DNA of 5,104 bases from the NCBI GenBank assembly GCA_937874815.1, contig CALNBW010000124.1, forward strand, positions 1-5,104, written 5' to 3'. The notes under the pieces are model-generated. The model did not search any database and had not been told where the DNA came from. It was given only the letters and a program-made list of their open reading frames with translations. A program made the position numbers and the translations under genes. Origin of the DNA: an uncultured Bacillota bacterium. GTDB lineage: Bacteria; Bacillota; UBA994; UBA5500. This document shows, piece after piece, positions 1-5,104 of this stretch; within the stretch, counting starts at the first letter, position 1; the number at the start of each line of letters is the position of its first letter.

Positions 1-138
1 CCTTTGCAGGACCAACGACCTTCCCTGAACTCTGAGGCCTTTCTTCAGTGGTTTCGGCCCTTGCCCGCCAGTTTGCTCGGACAAGGGGCAGCCCCCCATT
101 TGTCTAGCTGGGAATATGCGTTGCACCACGATAGATGA
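1..138 (+). CDS. 3' end of an unrecognised protein (partial, cut by the left edge)
   Basis: Frame 1 is open from the first base to a TGA at 136-138 and gives 45 residues, beginning PLQDQRPSLN and ending SWEYALHHDR. The residue mix (Trp, Phe, Tyr and His among Leu/Ala/Pro) looks like the tail of a real protein, but I recognise no family and no motif. If real, it runs convergently into pyk and overlaps its last 35 bases. This would parallel the tail-to-tail overlap at 3107-3125. Two - strand frames are also open across bases 1-103, so an open frame of this length is weak evidence. No function is proposed. The sequence left of this window would settle whether this frame continues into a gene. 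Confidence 0.4.
   Translation, partial: PLQDQRPSLNSEAFLQWFRPLPASLLGQGAAPHLSSWEYALHHDR
81..103. terminator. Weak GC-rich hairpin just after the pyk stop
   Basis: On the + strand ACAA-GGGG (81-88) can pair with CCCC (94-97) and TTGT (100-103), leaving a 5-base loop and a 2-base bulge. The hairpin begins one base past the pyk stop codon on the - strand. No real T-run follows in either direction: the - strand continues CCGAGC, and the + strand has only a short ATTTGT inside the descending arm. It could act as a weak terminator for pyk or as a 3'-end stabilising stem. It may equally be a chance structure inside the tail of the convergent reading frame. Confidence 0.22.
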
Positions 139-1858
139 GGCCGCGGTTCACGTCCAGTGTTACCAGCTGCCCATCGGTTAGCAGACTGGTGGCGCCGGGC
201 ACGCCCACAATCACGGGCAGGCCCAAGCTTAAGGCCACAACTGCCCCATGGGAGGTTAGCCCACCCTCTTCTGTAACCAAACCGCTAGCCTGCTCTAGAA
301 TAGGAACATAGTCTTTGTCGGTATCAACAGCAACGACTATGCTACCTGGCACCATTTTCTTAGCTGCCTCTTTAGCTGACTTGCTAGAGACAACTGTGGC
401 AGTAACTGGATCCTTGCCAATGCCAACCCCGCGGGCCAATACATCGCCCACAATATGCACCTTAATCAAGTTAGTAGTGCCAGGCACGCCTACCGGCAGC
501 CCAGCCGTAAGCACAACCAGGTCGCCGTTCTTAATTAGCCCCTGATCAAGGGAGCTGGCAATAGCAGCCTTGATTATTTCATCGGTATTAGTCACCCTCT
601 GACCCAGGGTAGGATAGACTCCCCAGGACAAGTTGAGCCGCCGCGCCACCTTAGCATCAGTAGCGAAGGCAATAACCGGCATGGGGGGGCGATAGCGGGA
701 AACCATCCGCGCCGTGCTACCCGACTCGGTAGGGGTAATAATGGCGGCGGCACTGAGATCAGCAGCCGCCTGCACGCTGGCATTGCTAATAGCGTCCGTA
801 ACATTTGGCCTGCTACTGCTGAGCTGCCTGAACGATAACCCTTTGCTAGCCAGCGTTTGCTCCGTGCGCACGGCAATGCGCGCCATAGTCTGCACGGCCT
901 CTAGTGGGTAGCTACCACTAGCAGTCTCGCCGGAAAGCATTAAGGCATCAGTGCCGTCAAAAATGGCGTTAGCTACGTCACTAGCTTCGGCTCGCGTAGG
1001 GCGCGGTGAGCGAATCATCGAGTCTAGCATCTGGGTGGCTGTGATTACTGGCTTACCCACACGGTTACAGGCAGCAATCATCTGCTTCTGAATCAAGGGT
1101 ACTTCCTCCGCTGGAATCTCCACACCTAGATCTCCTCGCGCTACCATGACTCCATCGACGACCTTAATAATTTCAGCCAGATTGCCTACTCCCTGTTGGT
1201 TCTCTATCTTCGCTATAATGGGGATGTCTGCTACTAGTTCCTCCAGCAGATGCCGTAGCTCTAGCACATCGGCTGCACTGCGCACAAAGGACTGCGCTAT
1301 GAAATCTACACCAAGTTCTACCCCTAGCTCAATGTCTGCTATATCTTGTGGCGAAAGGGCGGGCATGTTCAGGCTGCGCCCGGGAATGTTCACCCCCTTG
1401 CGATTGCTCACCATCCCGCCAACCAGCACCTGGCAGTGCAAATCTGGTCCCTGCTTAGCAGTGACCACCAGCTCAACCAACCCATCATCAATCAAAACCC
1501 TATCGCCTAATTCTACGTCGGTGCTCAGGGTGGGCCAGCTTACGCTCACTCCCTGCCCATCTCCCAAGCGCTCACTAGCATATAAGACAAAGCTTTGCCC
1601 TGCATTAAGCAAAACCGGCCCTTCTGCAAACCAGCCCAGGCGTACTTCTGGCCCTTTCGTATCTAGGATAACCGGCACAAATTTGCCTGCTTGCTGGGCG
1701 GCCGCGCGAATGCGAGTAAAACGAGCCCCCTGCTCCGCATGACTGCCATGGGAGAAGTTTAGCCGTGCTACATCTGCTCCAGCCTGAACTAAATGTACTA
1801 ACAGTTGCGGATCATCGCTGGCCGGTCCTATGGTTGCTACTATCTTAGTTAACCGCAT
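104..1858 (-). CDS. pyk: Pyruvate kinase with C-terminal PEP-utiliser domain
   Basis: Cytosolic glycolytic enzyme that transfers phosphate from phosphoenolpyruvate to ADP, giving pyruvate and ATP (EC 2.7.1.40). The 584 residues match the Bacillus/Geobacillus form, which is longer than the roughly 470-residue E. coli type. Visible motifs: ARLNFSHG (31-38, with R32, N34, S36), DTKGPEVR (66-73), the signature IIAKIENQQGVGN (214-226) with catalytic K217 and metal ligand E219, RGDLGVEIP (241-249) with D243, and MLDSMIRSPRPTRAEASDV (277-295). Glu at position 71 in DTKGPE is the residue found in K+-dependent pyruvate kinases. The B domain spans about 70-170 and the allosteric C domain about 350-472. 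An added phosphohistidine-like mobile domain covers about 484-575 with GGLTSHGAVV (532-541). The ATG at 1858 is chosen because AAGGAGGG lies 10 bases upstream. An in-frame ATG at 1921 would add 21 residues, lacks such a site and overlaps a possible -10 element. The neighbours are not glycolytic; pfkA is not visible here. Confidence 0.97.
   Translation of the reverse strand: MRLTKIVATIGPASDDPQLLVHLVQAGADVARLNFSHGSHAEQGARFTRIRAAAQQAGKFVPVILDTKGPEVRLGWFAEGPVLLNAGQSFVLYASERLGDGQGVSVSWPTLSTDVELGDRVLIDDGLVELVVTAKQGPDLHCQVLVGGMVSNRKGVNIPGRSLNMPALSPQDIADIELGVELGVDFIAQSFVRSAADVLELRHLLEELVADIPIIAKIENQQGVGNLAEIIKVVDGVMVARGDLGVEIPAEEVPLIQKQMIAACNRVGKPVITATQMLDSMIRSPRPTRAEASDVANAIFDGTDALMLSGETASGSYPLEAVQTMARIAVRTEQTLASKGLSFRQLSSSRPNVTDAISNASVQAAADLSAAAIITPTESGSTARMVSRYRPPMPVIAFATDAKVARRLNLSWGVYPTLGQRVTNTDEIIKAAIASSLDQGLIKNGDLVVLTAGLPVGVPGTTNLIKVHIVGDVLARGVGIGKDPVTATVVSSKSAKEAAKKMVPGSIVVAVDTDKDYVPILEQASGLVTEEGGLTSHGAVVALSLGLPVIVGVPGATSLLTDGQLVTLDVNRGLIYRGATHIPS
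901..921. repeat. Perfect 7-bp inverted repeat with 7-base loop inside pyk
   Basis: CTAGTGG (901-907) and CCACTAG (915-921) are exact reverse complements around GTAGCTA, so the 21 bases can fold as a 7-bp stem with a 7-base loop on either strand. It lies in codons for the conserved TASGSYPLEA stretch of pyruvate kinase. Protein coding may therefore explain most of it, though the codon choice allows the symmetry. No known function. Confidence 0.5.
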
Positions 1859-1867
1859 AGAGAAACA

Positions 1868-1875
1868 CCCTCCTT
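1868..1875 (-). promoter_or_regulatory. Shine-Dalgarno site deciding the pyk start
   Basis: The - strand reads AAGGAGGG, with 10 bases between GGAGG and the ATG at 1858. It selects that ATG over the in-frame ATG at 1921 and makes the mature reading begin MRLTKIVATIG, which is the usual pyruvate kinase N-terminus. Confidence 0.9.
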
Positions 1876-1919
1876 CACTACTGTGGGTTTCTGCTTCTAA
1901 AGTTTGGCGAGTCGCTAGC

Positions 1920-1925
1920 ATTATC
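1920..1925 (-). promoter_or_regulatory. Possible pyk -10 element
   Basis: On the - strand GATAAT matches the sigma-A -10 consensus TATAAT at five of six positions and lies 61 bases upstream of the pyk ATG, which would give a leader of about 50 bases. No convincing TTGACA-like -35 box is seen at 16-18 bases upstream, and there is no TGn extension. It also overlaps the upstream in-frame ATG, which would then lie at or before the transcript start. Confidence 0.25.
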
Positions 1926-1946
1926 CTGCTGCCTTCACCTAATTAG

Positions 1947-1975
1947 TTGAGCTATAAGCTTCGAGAGGCTAAAAT
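1947..1975 (+). promoter_or_regulatory. Possible promoter of the threonine synthase-like gene
   Basis: TTGAGC (1947-1952, four of six to TTGACA), a 17-base spacer and TAAAAT (1970-1975, five of six to TATAAT) form a sigma-A type match. Transcription would start near 1982, inside the ribosome site, which leaves almost no leader and counts against it. An alternative -10, TATAAG at 1953-1958, also five of six, would start near 1965 but has no good -35. One of the two probably serves the gene, since the upstream gene is divergent. Confidence 0.3.
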
Positions 1976-1980
1976 TAAGG

Positions 1981-1989
1981 AAAGGAGGT
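1981..1989 (+). promoter_or_regulatory. Very strong Shine-Dalgarno site with two possible starts
   Basis: AAAGGAGGT is a near-complete match to the anti-Shine-Dalgarno sequence. Only 3 bases separate GGAGG from the ATG at 1992, but 9 bases separate it from an in-frame GTG at 1998. The other three genes here use 6-10 bases, so the GTG fits the spacing better although ATG is the commoner codon. Confidence 0.85.
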
Positions 1990-1991
1990 TG

Positions 1992-3125
1992 ATGCCCGTG
2001 TTCACCTGTTCCGCATGCCAAGCCACCTATGCTAGCACCACACCTCGTTGGCGCTGTGAGTGTGGTCACTACTTACGCCACACCACCACCGGTATTTTTC
2101 CAAAAACGGATTTGAATAGACGCAGACCTAGCCTCTGGCGCTACTTTGAGGCTTTCGGTATCTCCAACCCTGATAACATTGTTAGCCTAGGCGAAGGCTA
2201 TACTCCACTAATACCTGACCAGTTGTTCGGACAGGATGTCTCGCTGAAAATGGACCAGCTCAGCCCTACCGGTTCCTTCAAGGACCGGGGTAGCACAGTA
2301 ATGTTGAGCAAACTAAAAGAATGGGGGCTGCAGCGCCTAGTTGAAGATTCCTCTGGCAACGCCGGTGCCTCAGTAGCCGCCTATGCCTCCCGAGCCGGCA
2401 TTAAGGCTGACGTTTATATTCCCGCCTTTACTTCAGCCGGCAAGGCTGCACAAATTGCGCTTTACGGGGCCAACCTGATTAAGGTGCCCGGCACTCGGGA
2501 AGATACTGCGCAAGCGGCTTTAGCTGCCGCAGAGACCGAGTTTTATGCTAGCCATAACTGGAGCCCCTACTTTTTGAACGGGCTGAAAAGCTTAGCCTAC
2601 GAACTAGCTGAGCAGCTTAACTGGGAAACCCCAGATTGGATCGTTGCCCCACTCGGCGGAGGCAGCCTCATTTTGGGGTTATATGCCGGCTGGCGCGAGC
2701 TGGTTGAAGCGGGCTATGTAGCCAAGCTGCCCCGCCTAGCTGCCGTGCAGGCCGCAAACTGCGCCCCGGTATACCAAGCTTGGTTACAGGGCCTAGACGA
2801 AGTGCCAGCGGTGCAAAAGCAAGCAACAGCTGCCGAAGGCATTGCCATTGCTCAGCCAGTCAAAGGTAAAGACATTATGCAAGCCCTACGGGCCACTGCT
2901 GGTATTGTCTGTACCGTAACTGACGAGGAAATTTGGGACACGTTGCCACAGCTAAGTCGGCGCGGCGTCTATGTAGAACCTACAGCCGCTGCGGCTCCAG
3001 CCGCTATTAGACAACTAACCGCCAACGGCACCATTGTTCCTGGCGATAAGGTTGTTGTGGAGCTGACCGGTGTGGGGCTGAAAGCTACCGATAAAATCGT
3101 AGAACACTACGATTGCTTCTCTTGA
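1992..3125 (+). CDS. thrC: Threonine synthase-like PLP-dependent enzyme
   Basis: Fold-type II pyridoxal-phosphate enzyme, most likely threonine synthase (EC 4.2.3.1), which turns O-phospho-L-homoserine into threonine and phosphate in the cytosol. From the ATG it is 377 residues, usual for the short bacterial form. The N-terminus is a zinc-ribbon-like segment with C6, C9, C22 and C24 (CxxC, then CxC). SPTGSFKDRG (91-100) holds the Schiff-base lysine K97. SSGNAGAS (120-127) is the Asn loop near the cofactor. LGGGS (221-225) is the phosphate-binding glycine loop, and ELTGVGLK (357-364) is the typical C-terminal stretch. Asn-loop wording in canonical threonine synthases is closer to TSGNTAAS, so the exact substrate is less certain than the fold; other PLP lyases are often annotated this way. 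No hom or thrB gene is nearby. The start may be the GTG at 1998, which is better spaced from the ribosome site. An upstream in-frame TTG at 1947 has no ribosome site. The stop overlaps the convergent neighbour by 19 bases. Confidence 0.85.
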   Translation: MPVFTCSACQATYASTTPRWRCECGHYLRHTTTGIFPKTDLNRRRPSLWRYFEAFGISNPDNIVSLGEGYTPLIPDQLFGQDVSLKMDQLSPTGSFKDRGSTVMLSKLKEWGLQRLVEDSSGNAGASVAAYASRAGIKADVYIPAFTSAGKAAQIALYGANLIKVPGTREDTAQAALAAAETEFYASHNWSPYFLNGLKSLAYELAEQLNWETPDWIVAPLGGGSLILGLYAGWRELVEAGYVAKLPRLAAVQAANCAPVYQAWLQGLDEVPAVQKQATAAEGIAIAQPVKGKDIMQALRATAGIVCTVTDEEIWDTLPQLSRRGVYVEPTAAAAPAAIRQLTANGTIVPGDKVVVELTGVGLKATDKIVEHYDCFS

Positions 3126-4513
3126 TCCAGCCACTTTTCGAACCACCGTCTGGCCTCGGCTTTGCTCTTGATTTTACCCGCCACCTGGGCCTCTAAGACA
3201 GCTTGTTTAGCTTGCCGCAGCCAGGGCCCAGGTGGGCGCGCTGCTAAGAAAATCAGTTCACGCCCGTCGAGGAGTGGCTCTGGGGAGATCAATTCTTGCT
3301 GCAGGCAAAAATAGGCGTGTAGGAACTGCTCTACCATCTGCTGGTGCGCGGAAAACTCTTGGCTGCCAGCCAGATTATCTCCTTTGGCCAAGTGGTCAGC
3401 AAGCGTAAACGCCACTATCAAAGGACCATATTCCCCCGCCCGGCGATAGAATCGGTGAATGAGCTGAGGCCCAAACCTGGCCGAGCGCCACAGCTGCAGC
3501 GGGTACATGTGTAGCTGGATAAAGCGCCTGATCAGATCCTGTTGCATGTTGCTTAAGCGCAGGCGGCGCGCGATGGCGACAGCCATTTTTGCCCCCACCC
3601 GCTCATGGTTATAGAAAGTGACTCGTCCCTGCCGGATAACTCGGGTTGGTGGCTTGCCGATGTCGTGTAACCAAGCGGCTAACATGGCAGCCGCTTGTAC
3701 CGCTGGCGATAATGCCTGCCAATAATCGGCCAACCAACCTTGGGCCCGGGGAGTAAGATAACGTCCCTGATGCACGATGTCTACAAAAGCAGCAAAAGCC
3801 TTACGGCTATGCTCATCTACCGTAAATTGGTGATACTTGTTCTGAGTTACCTCATGCATCGCCGTGACTTCCGGGAAGAGCGACTGAGTGACACCCGTCA
3901 GCTGCAGTAGATCAGTGGCCGCAGCTGCGCGGGGATGAATAAAGCAGCTACTGAGCTCGGCAGCAACACGTTCTGCCGCTTCGGCAGAAAGTTGGGCAGC
4001 CGCTAGTTGCATTGCCTGCATAGTGGCCGCCTCTATCTTCAGGTCTCTAGTGATGGCCAGCCTAATGCCCCGCAGAACCCGTACTGGGTCAGCTAGCAGG
4101 GCCTCTGGGGTGACCAAGCGTAGGCAGCGCGCCGCTAGATCCTGCTGGCCCGCCAGCGGATCGATAAGGGGGCCTGCTTGGCTCAACCAATCCTCGAGCT
4201 TCATGGCCATCGCATTGACTGTAAAGTCGCGACAGCCCAAATCCGCAGTGATGTCCTTACCCTGTAAGGGCGCTATGTCCACGGTTGCGCCTACCGGCCG
4301 TACTATGCGCAGGATCTGCCGCGATTCGTCCAGCCAAAAGGCATACGCCTCTGCTCCCCAAATGCTCCTAGGCAATGCAGCCGGCGCAACTGTGGTCACT
4401 AGGTCAACATCTAACGCGGCTAAACCCAGCAGCTGGTCACGCAAGGCACCGCCCACTACCCAGGCATCACCTTTTCCCTCTAGGTACGATAAAAGATTAG
4501 ACAGCAGCTCCAT
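3107..4513 (-). CDS. HD-domain tRNA nucleotidyltransferase / poly(A) polymerase family protein
   Basis: Class II nucleotidyltransferase of 468 residues, expected to add all or part of the 3' CCA to tRNA in the cytosol. The head domain shows VVGGALRDQLLG (19-30), the metal-binding pair D35-x-D37 in DVDLVTT, and CRDFTVNAMA (94-103), where the family usually has RRDFT. The nucleotide-selecting EDxxR motif appears as ADPVR (141-145), keeping D142 and R145 but not the Glu. The helical region includes AERVAAEL (180-187). A C-terminal HD phosphohydrolase domain follows, with likely metal ligands H235 (VDEHS), H283-D284 (LHDIGKP) and D373 (LADH); H303 and H335 may add to it. HD domains are absent from the shorter Bacillus CCA enzymes but present in E. 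coli-type and many clostridial ones. Whether it adds CCA, only CC or only A cannot be told, so no symbol is given. The ATG at 4513 is preceded by GGAGG at 7 bases; an ATG at 4546 lacks a site. The gene is convergent with the threonine synthase-like gene and overlaps it by 19 bases. Confidence 0.9.
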   Translation of the reverse strand: MELLSNLLSYLEGKGDAWVVGGALRDQLLGLAALDVDLVTTVAPAALPRSIWGAEAYAFWLDESRQILRIVRPVGATVDIAPLQGKDITADLGCRDFTVNAMAMKLEDWLSQAGPLIDPLAGQQDLAARCLRLVTPEALLADPVRVLRGIRLAITRDLKIEAATMQAMQLAAAQLSAEAAERVAAELSSCFIHPRAAAATDLLQLTGVTQSLFPEVTAMHEVTQNKYHQFTVDEHSRKAFAAFVDIVHQGRYLTPRAQGWLADYWQALSPAVQAAAMLAAWLHDIGKPPTRVIRQGRVTFYNHERVGAKMAVAIARRLRLSNMQQDLIRRFIQLHMYPLQLWRSARFGPQLIHRFYRRAGEYGPLIVAFTLADHLAKGDNLAGSQEFSAHQQMVEQFLHAYFCLQQELISPEPLLDGRELIFLAARPPGPWLRQAKQAVLEAQVAGKIKSKAEARRWFEKWLDQEKQS

Positions 4514-4520
4514 GCCTTTC

Positions 4521-4525
4521 CCTCC
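4521..4525 (-). promoter_or_regulatory. Shine-Dalgarno site deciding the nucleotidyltransferase start
   Basis: The - strand reads GGGGAGGGAAAGGC directly before the ATG, with 7 bases between GGAGG and the start at 4513. This rules against the longer in-frame start at 4546, which would place this purine run inside the coding region. Confidence 0.85.
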
Positions 4526-4561
4526 CCACCTCGACCATCTTACCATGACGAGTATGCCTTT

Positions 4562-4591
4562 ACTTTAACAGGAATATTAGCTGGTTTACAA
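4562..4591 (-). promoter_or_regulatory. Possible promoter of the nucleotidyltransferase gene
   Basis: On the - strand TTGTAA (4591-4586, four of six), an 18-base spacer and TAAAGT (4567-4562, four of six) are preceded by a TGT extended -10. The match is modest, but the place is right, about 50 bases upstream of the start codon. Its -35 box lies on top of the -35 box of the opposite promoter, so the two could compete for polymerase. Confidence 0.35.
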
Positions 4592-4603
4592 CTAAGGCCA
4601 GCT
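4579..4603. repeat. 6-bp dyad within the divergent promoter region
   Basis: AGCTGG (4579-4584) and CCAGCT (4598-4603) are exact reverse complements separated by 13 bases. They flank both -35 elements of the divergent promoters, which is where an operator would sit. The arms are short and contain the self-complementary AGCT, so chance is a fair explanation. No known regulator is recognised. Confidence 0.3.
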
Positions 4604-4613
4604 CCGTTATATT
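4585..4613 (+). promoter_or_regulatory. Sigma-A type promoter of the GNAT gene
   Basis: TTTACA (4585-4590, five of six to TTGACA), an ideal 17-base spacer and TATATT (4608-4613, five of six to TATAAT) make this the best promoter in the window. Transcription would start near 4620, giving a leader of about 25 bases that contains the ribosome site and has no room for a riboswitch or attenuator. Confidence 0.7.
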
Positions 4614-4630
4614 AAAAAGTGAATCGCACT

Positions 4631-4638
4631 GGAGGAGG
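4631..4638 (+). promoter_or_regulatory. Shine-Dalgarno site of the GNAT gene
   Basis: GGAGGAGG offers two overlapping GGAGG cores, ending 6 or 9 bases before the ATG at 4645. This strongly supports that start, which begins the protein at MKIRRAQPADK. Confidence 0.88.
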
Positions 4639-4644
4639 CTTAAC

Positions 4645-5104
4645 ATGAAGATTAGACGGGCACAACCGGCAGATAAAGCAGCAGTGCTGGCGCTAGTTGC
4701 GGCAATAGATGTAGATGATTATATTCCATATTGCTTTGATGATTGGGTAGACGACTTCGCAGGTGGTGCTTTCCTAGTTGCGTGCCAGGATGGGCACCTC
4801 TTGGGTATCGCCAACGTTCACTTCTTGGATGAACGGGTTGCCTGGCTGCAAGCGTTACGAGTGGCCCCTTCAGCCAGGCGCTTAGGGGTGGGCACTGCCC
4901 TCTCGCAGGCCTGCCTGAAATTTTCGGCCCAGGCCGGTCGACAGGTTGCCCGCCTTTTGATCGACATTGATAACCATGCCTCGCTTAGCCTGACAGCAGG
5001 AGCTGGTTTTCACAAGATCGCAGAATGGCTGCGGTTAGAAAAGCAAACCGAACCGGTAACCGCCCCCAGCATGCAGAACCCCACGCCTGAGCAGCTACCG
5101 CAGC
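4645..5104 (+). CDS. GNAT-family N-acetyltransferase (5' part, cut by the right edge)
   Basis: The frame is open from the ATG to the end of the window, 153 codons without a stop. The N-terminus MKIRRAQPADKAAVLALV is the usual first strand and helix of GNAT enzymes, which transfer an acetyl group from acetyl-CoA to an amine. Motif A, LRVAPSARRLGVGTAL (71-86), contains the R-R-x-G-x-G acetyl-CoA pyrophosphate loop. IDIDNHASLSLTAGAGFHKIAEW (106-128) matches motif B, with N110 and the GF pair at 121-122. DDYIPYCFDDW (24-34) lies where the substrate side is often formed. The acceptor is unknown: a small molecule, a protein or ribosomal target are all possible. After about residue 132 a Pro/Gln/Thr-rich stretch follows and the frame continues, suggesting a linker to a further domain. 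It probably has its own promoter and is divergent from the nucleotidyltransferase gene. Confidence 0.88.
   Translation, partial: MKIRRAQPADKAAVLALVAAIDVDDYIPYCFDDWVDDFAGGAFLVACQDGHLLGIANVHFLDERVAWLQALRVAPSARRLGVGTALSQACLKFSAQAGRQVARLLIDIDNHASLSLTAGAGFHKIAEWLRLEKQTEPVTAPSMQNPTPEQLPQ

Noticed and set aside
1..103. Small - strand gene after pyk, beginning at an ATG near base 99
   Set aside because: No ribosome site precedes the ATG, and the residues (Gly/Lys/Gln-rich) match nothing recognisable.
683..689. Run of seven G (C on the pyk mRNA strand) as a possible phase-variation or frameshift site
   Set aside because: The pyk frame is intact across it, it encodes an ordinary Pro-Pro pair, and a switch in an essential glycolytic gene is unlikely.
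1146..1742. Open frame of 198 codons on the + strand opposite pyk
   Set aside because: It is antisense to conserved pyruvate kinase motifs, is rich in Ser, Thr and Pro as such shadows are, and has no ribosome site.
1859..1991. T-box or other threonine-responsive leader before the threonine synthase-like gene
   Set aside because: The gap is only about 130 bases, shared with a divergent gene. No T-box sequence, leader peptide with Thr codons or terminator hairpin is seen.
3080..3160. Bidirectional terminator at the convergent junction
   Set aside because: No GC-rich hairpin followed by a T-run is visible on either strand around the overlapping stops.
4023..4568. Open frame of 181 codons on the + strand opposite the nucleotidyltransferase
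   Set aside because: Ser/Arg/Ala-rich shadow of a clear gene, with no ribosome site and no recognisable motif. Its end also covers the intergenic promoter region.
1..5104. Mobile element, CRISPR array, toxin-antitoxin pair or novel defence system
   Set aside because: No transposase, terminal repeats, spaced direct repeats or small paired genes were seen. All space is taken by conserved housekeeping-type genes and short intergenic regions.

Overview
The window looks like ordinary chromosomal housekeeping DNA of a low-to-mid GC Gram-positive (Firmicutes) bacterium, probably of the Clostridia/Peptococcaceae type. The reasons are a pyruvate kinase with the extra C-terminal PEP-utiliser domain typical of Bacilli and Clostridia, strong purine-rich Shine-Dalgarno sites in front of every start, recognisable sigma-A type promoter elements, and a roughly even GC content. 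The genus cannot be named from this sequence alone.

Layout, left to right: (i) the last 45 codons of an unrecognised + strand gene (1-138), whose end overlaps (ii) pyk, pyruvate kinase, on the - strand (104-1858). A short divergent intergenic region (about 1859-1991) holds the pyk ribosome site and weak promoter candidates for both directions. (iii) A threonine synthase-like PLP enzyme on the + strand (1992 or 1998 to 3125). Its end overlaps tail to tail with (iv) an HD-domain tRNA nucleotidyltransferase / poly(A) polymerase family protein on the - strand (3107-4513). A second divergent region (4514-4644) carries a good sigma-A promoter reading right, a weaker one reading left, and a small dyad between them. 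(v) A GNAT-family acetyltransferase on the + strand starts at 4645 and runs off the right edge.

The genes do not form one pathway. Pyruvate kinase ends glycolysis, the PLP enzyme probably acts in the aspartate-to-threonine branch, the nucleotidyltransferase acts on tRNA 3' ends, and the GNAT substrate is unknown. Every gene points opposite to its neighbours, so each is probably transcribed alone, and both convergent junctions overlap in coding sequence. No mobile element, CRISPR array, RNA gene or defence-type system was seen. The points worth a second look are the alternating compact layout, the high frequency of CTAG, the non-canonical motifs in the PLP enzyme and the nucleotidyltransferase, and a GNAT protein that continues past its acetyltransferase fold.
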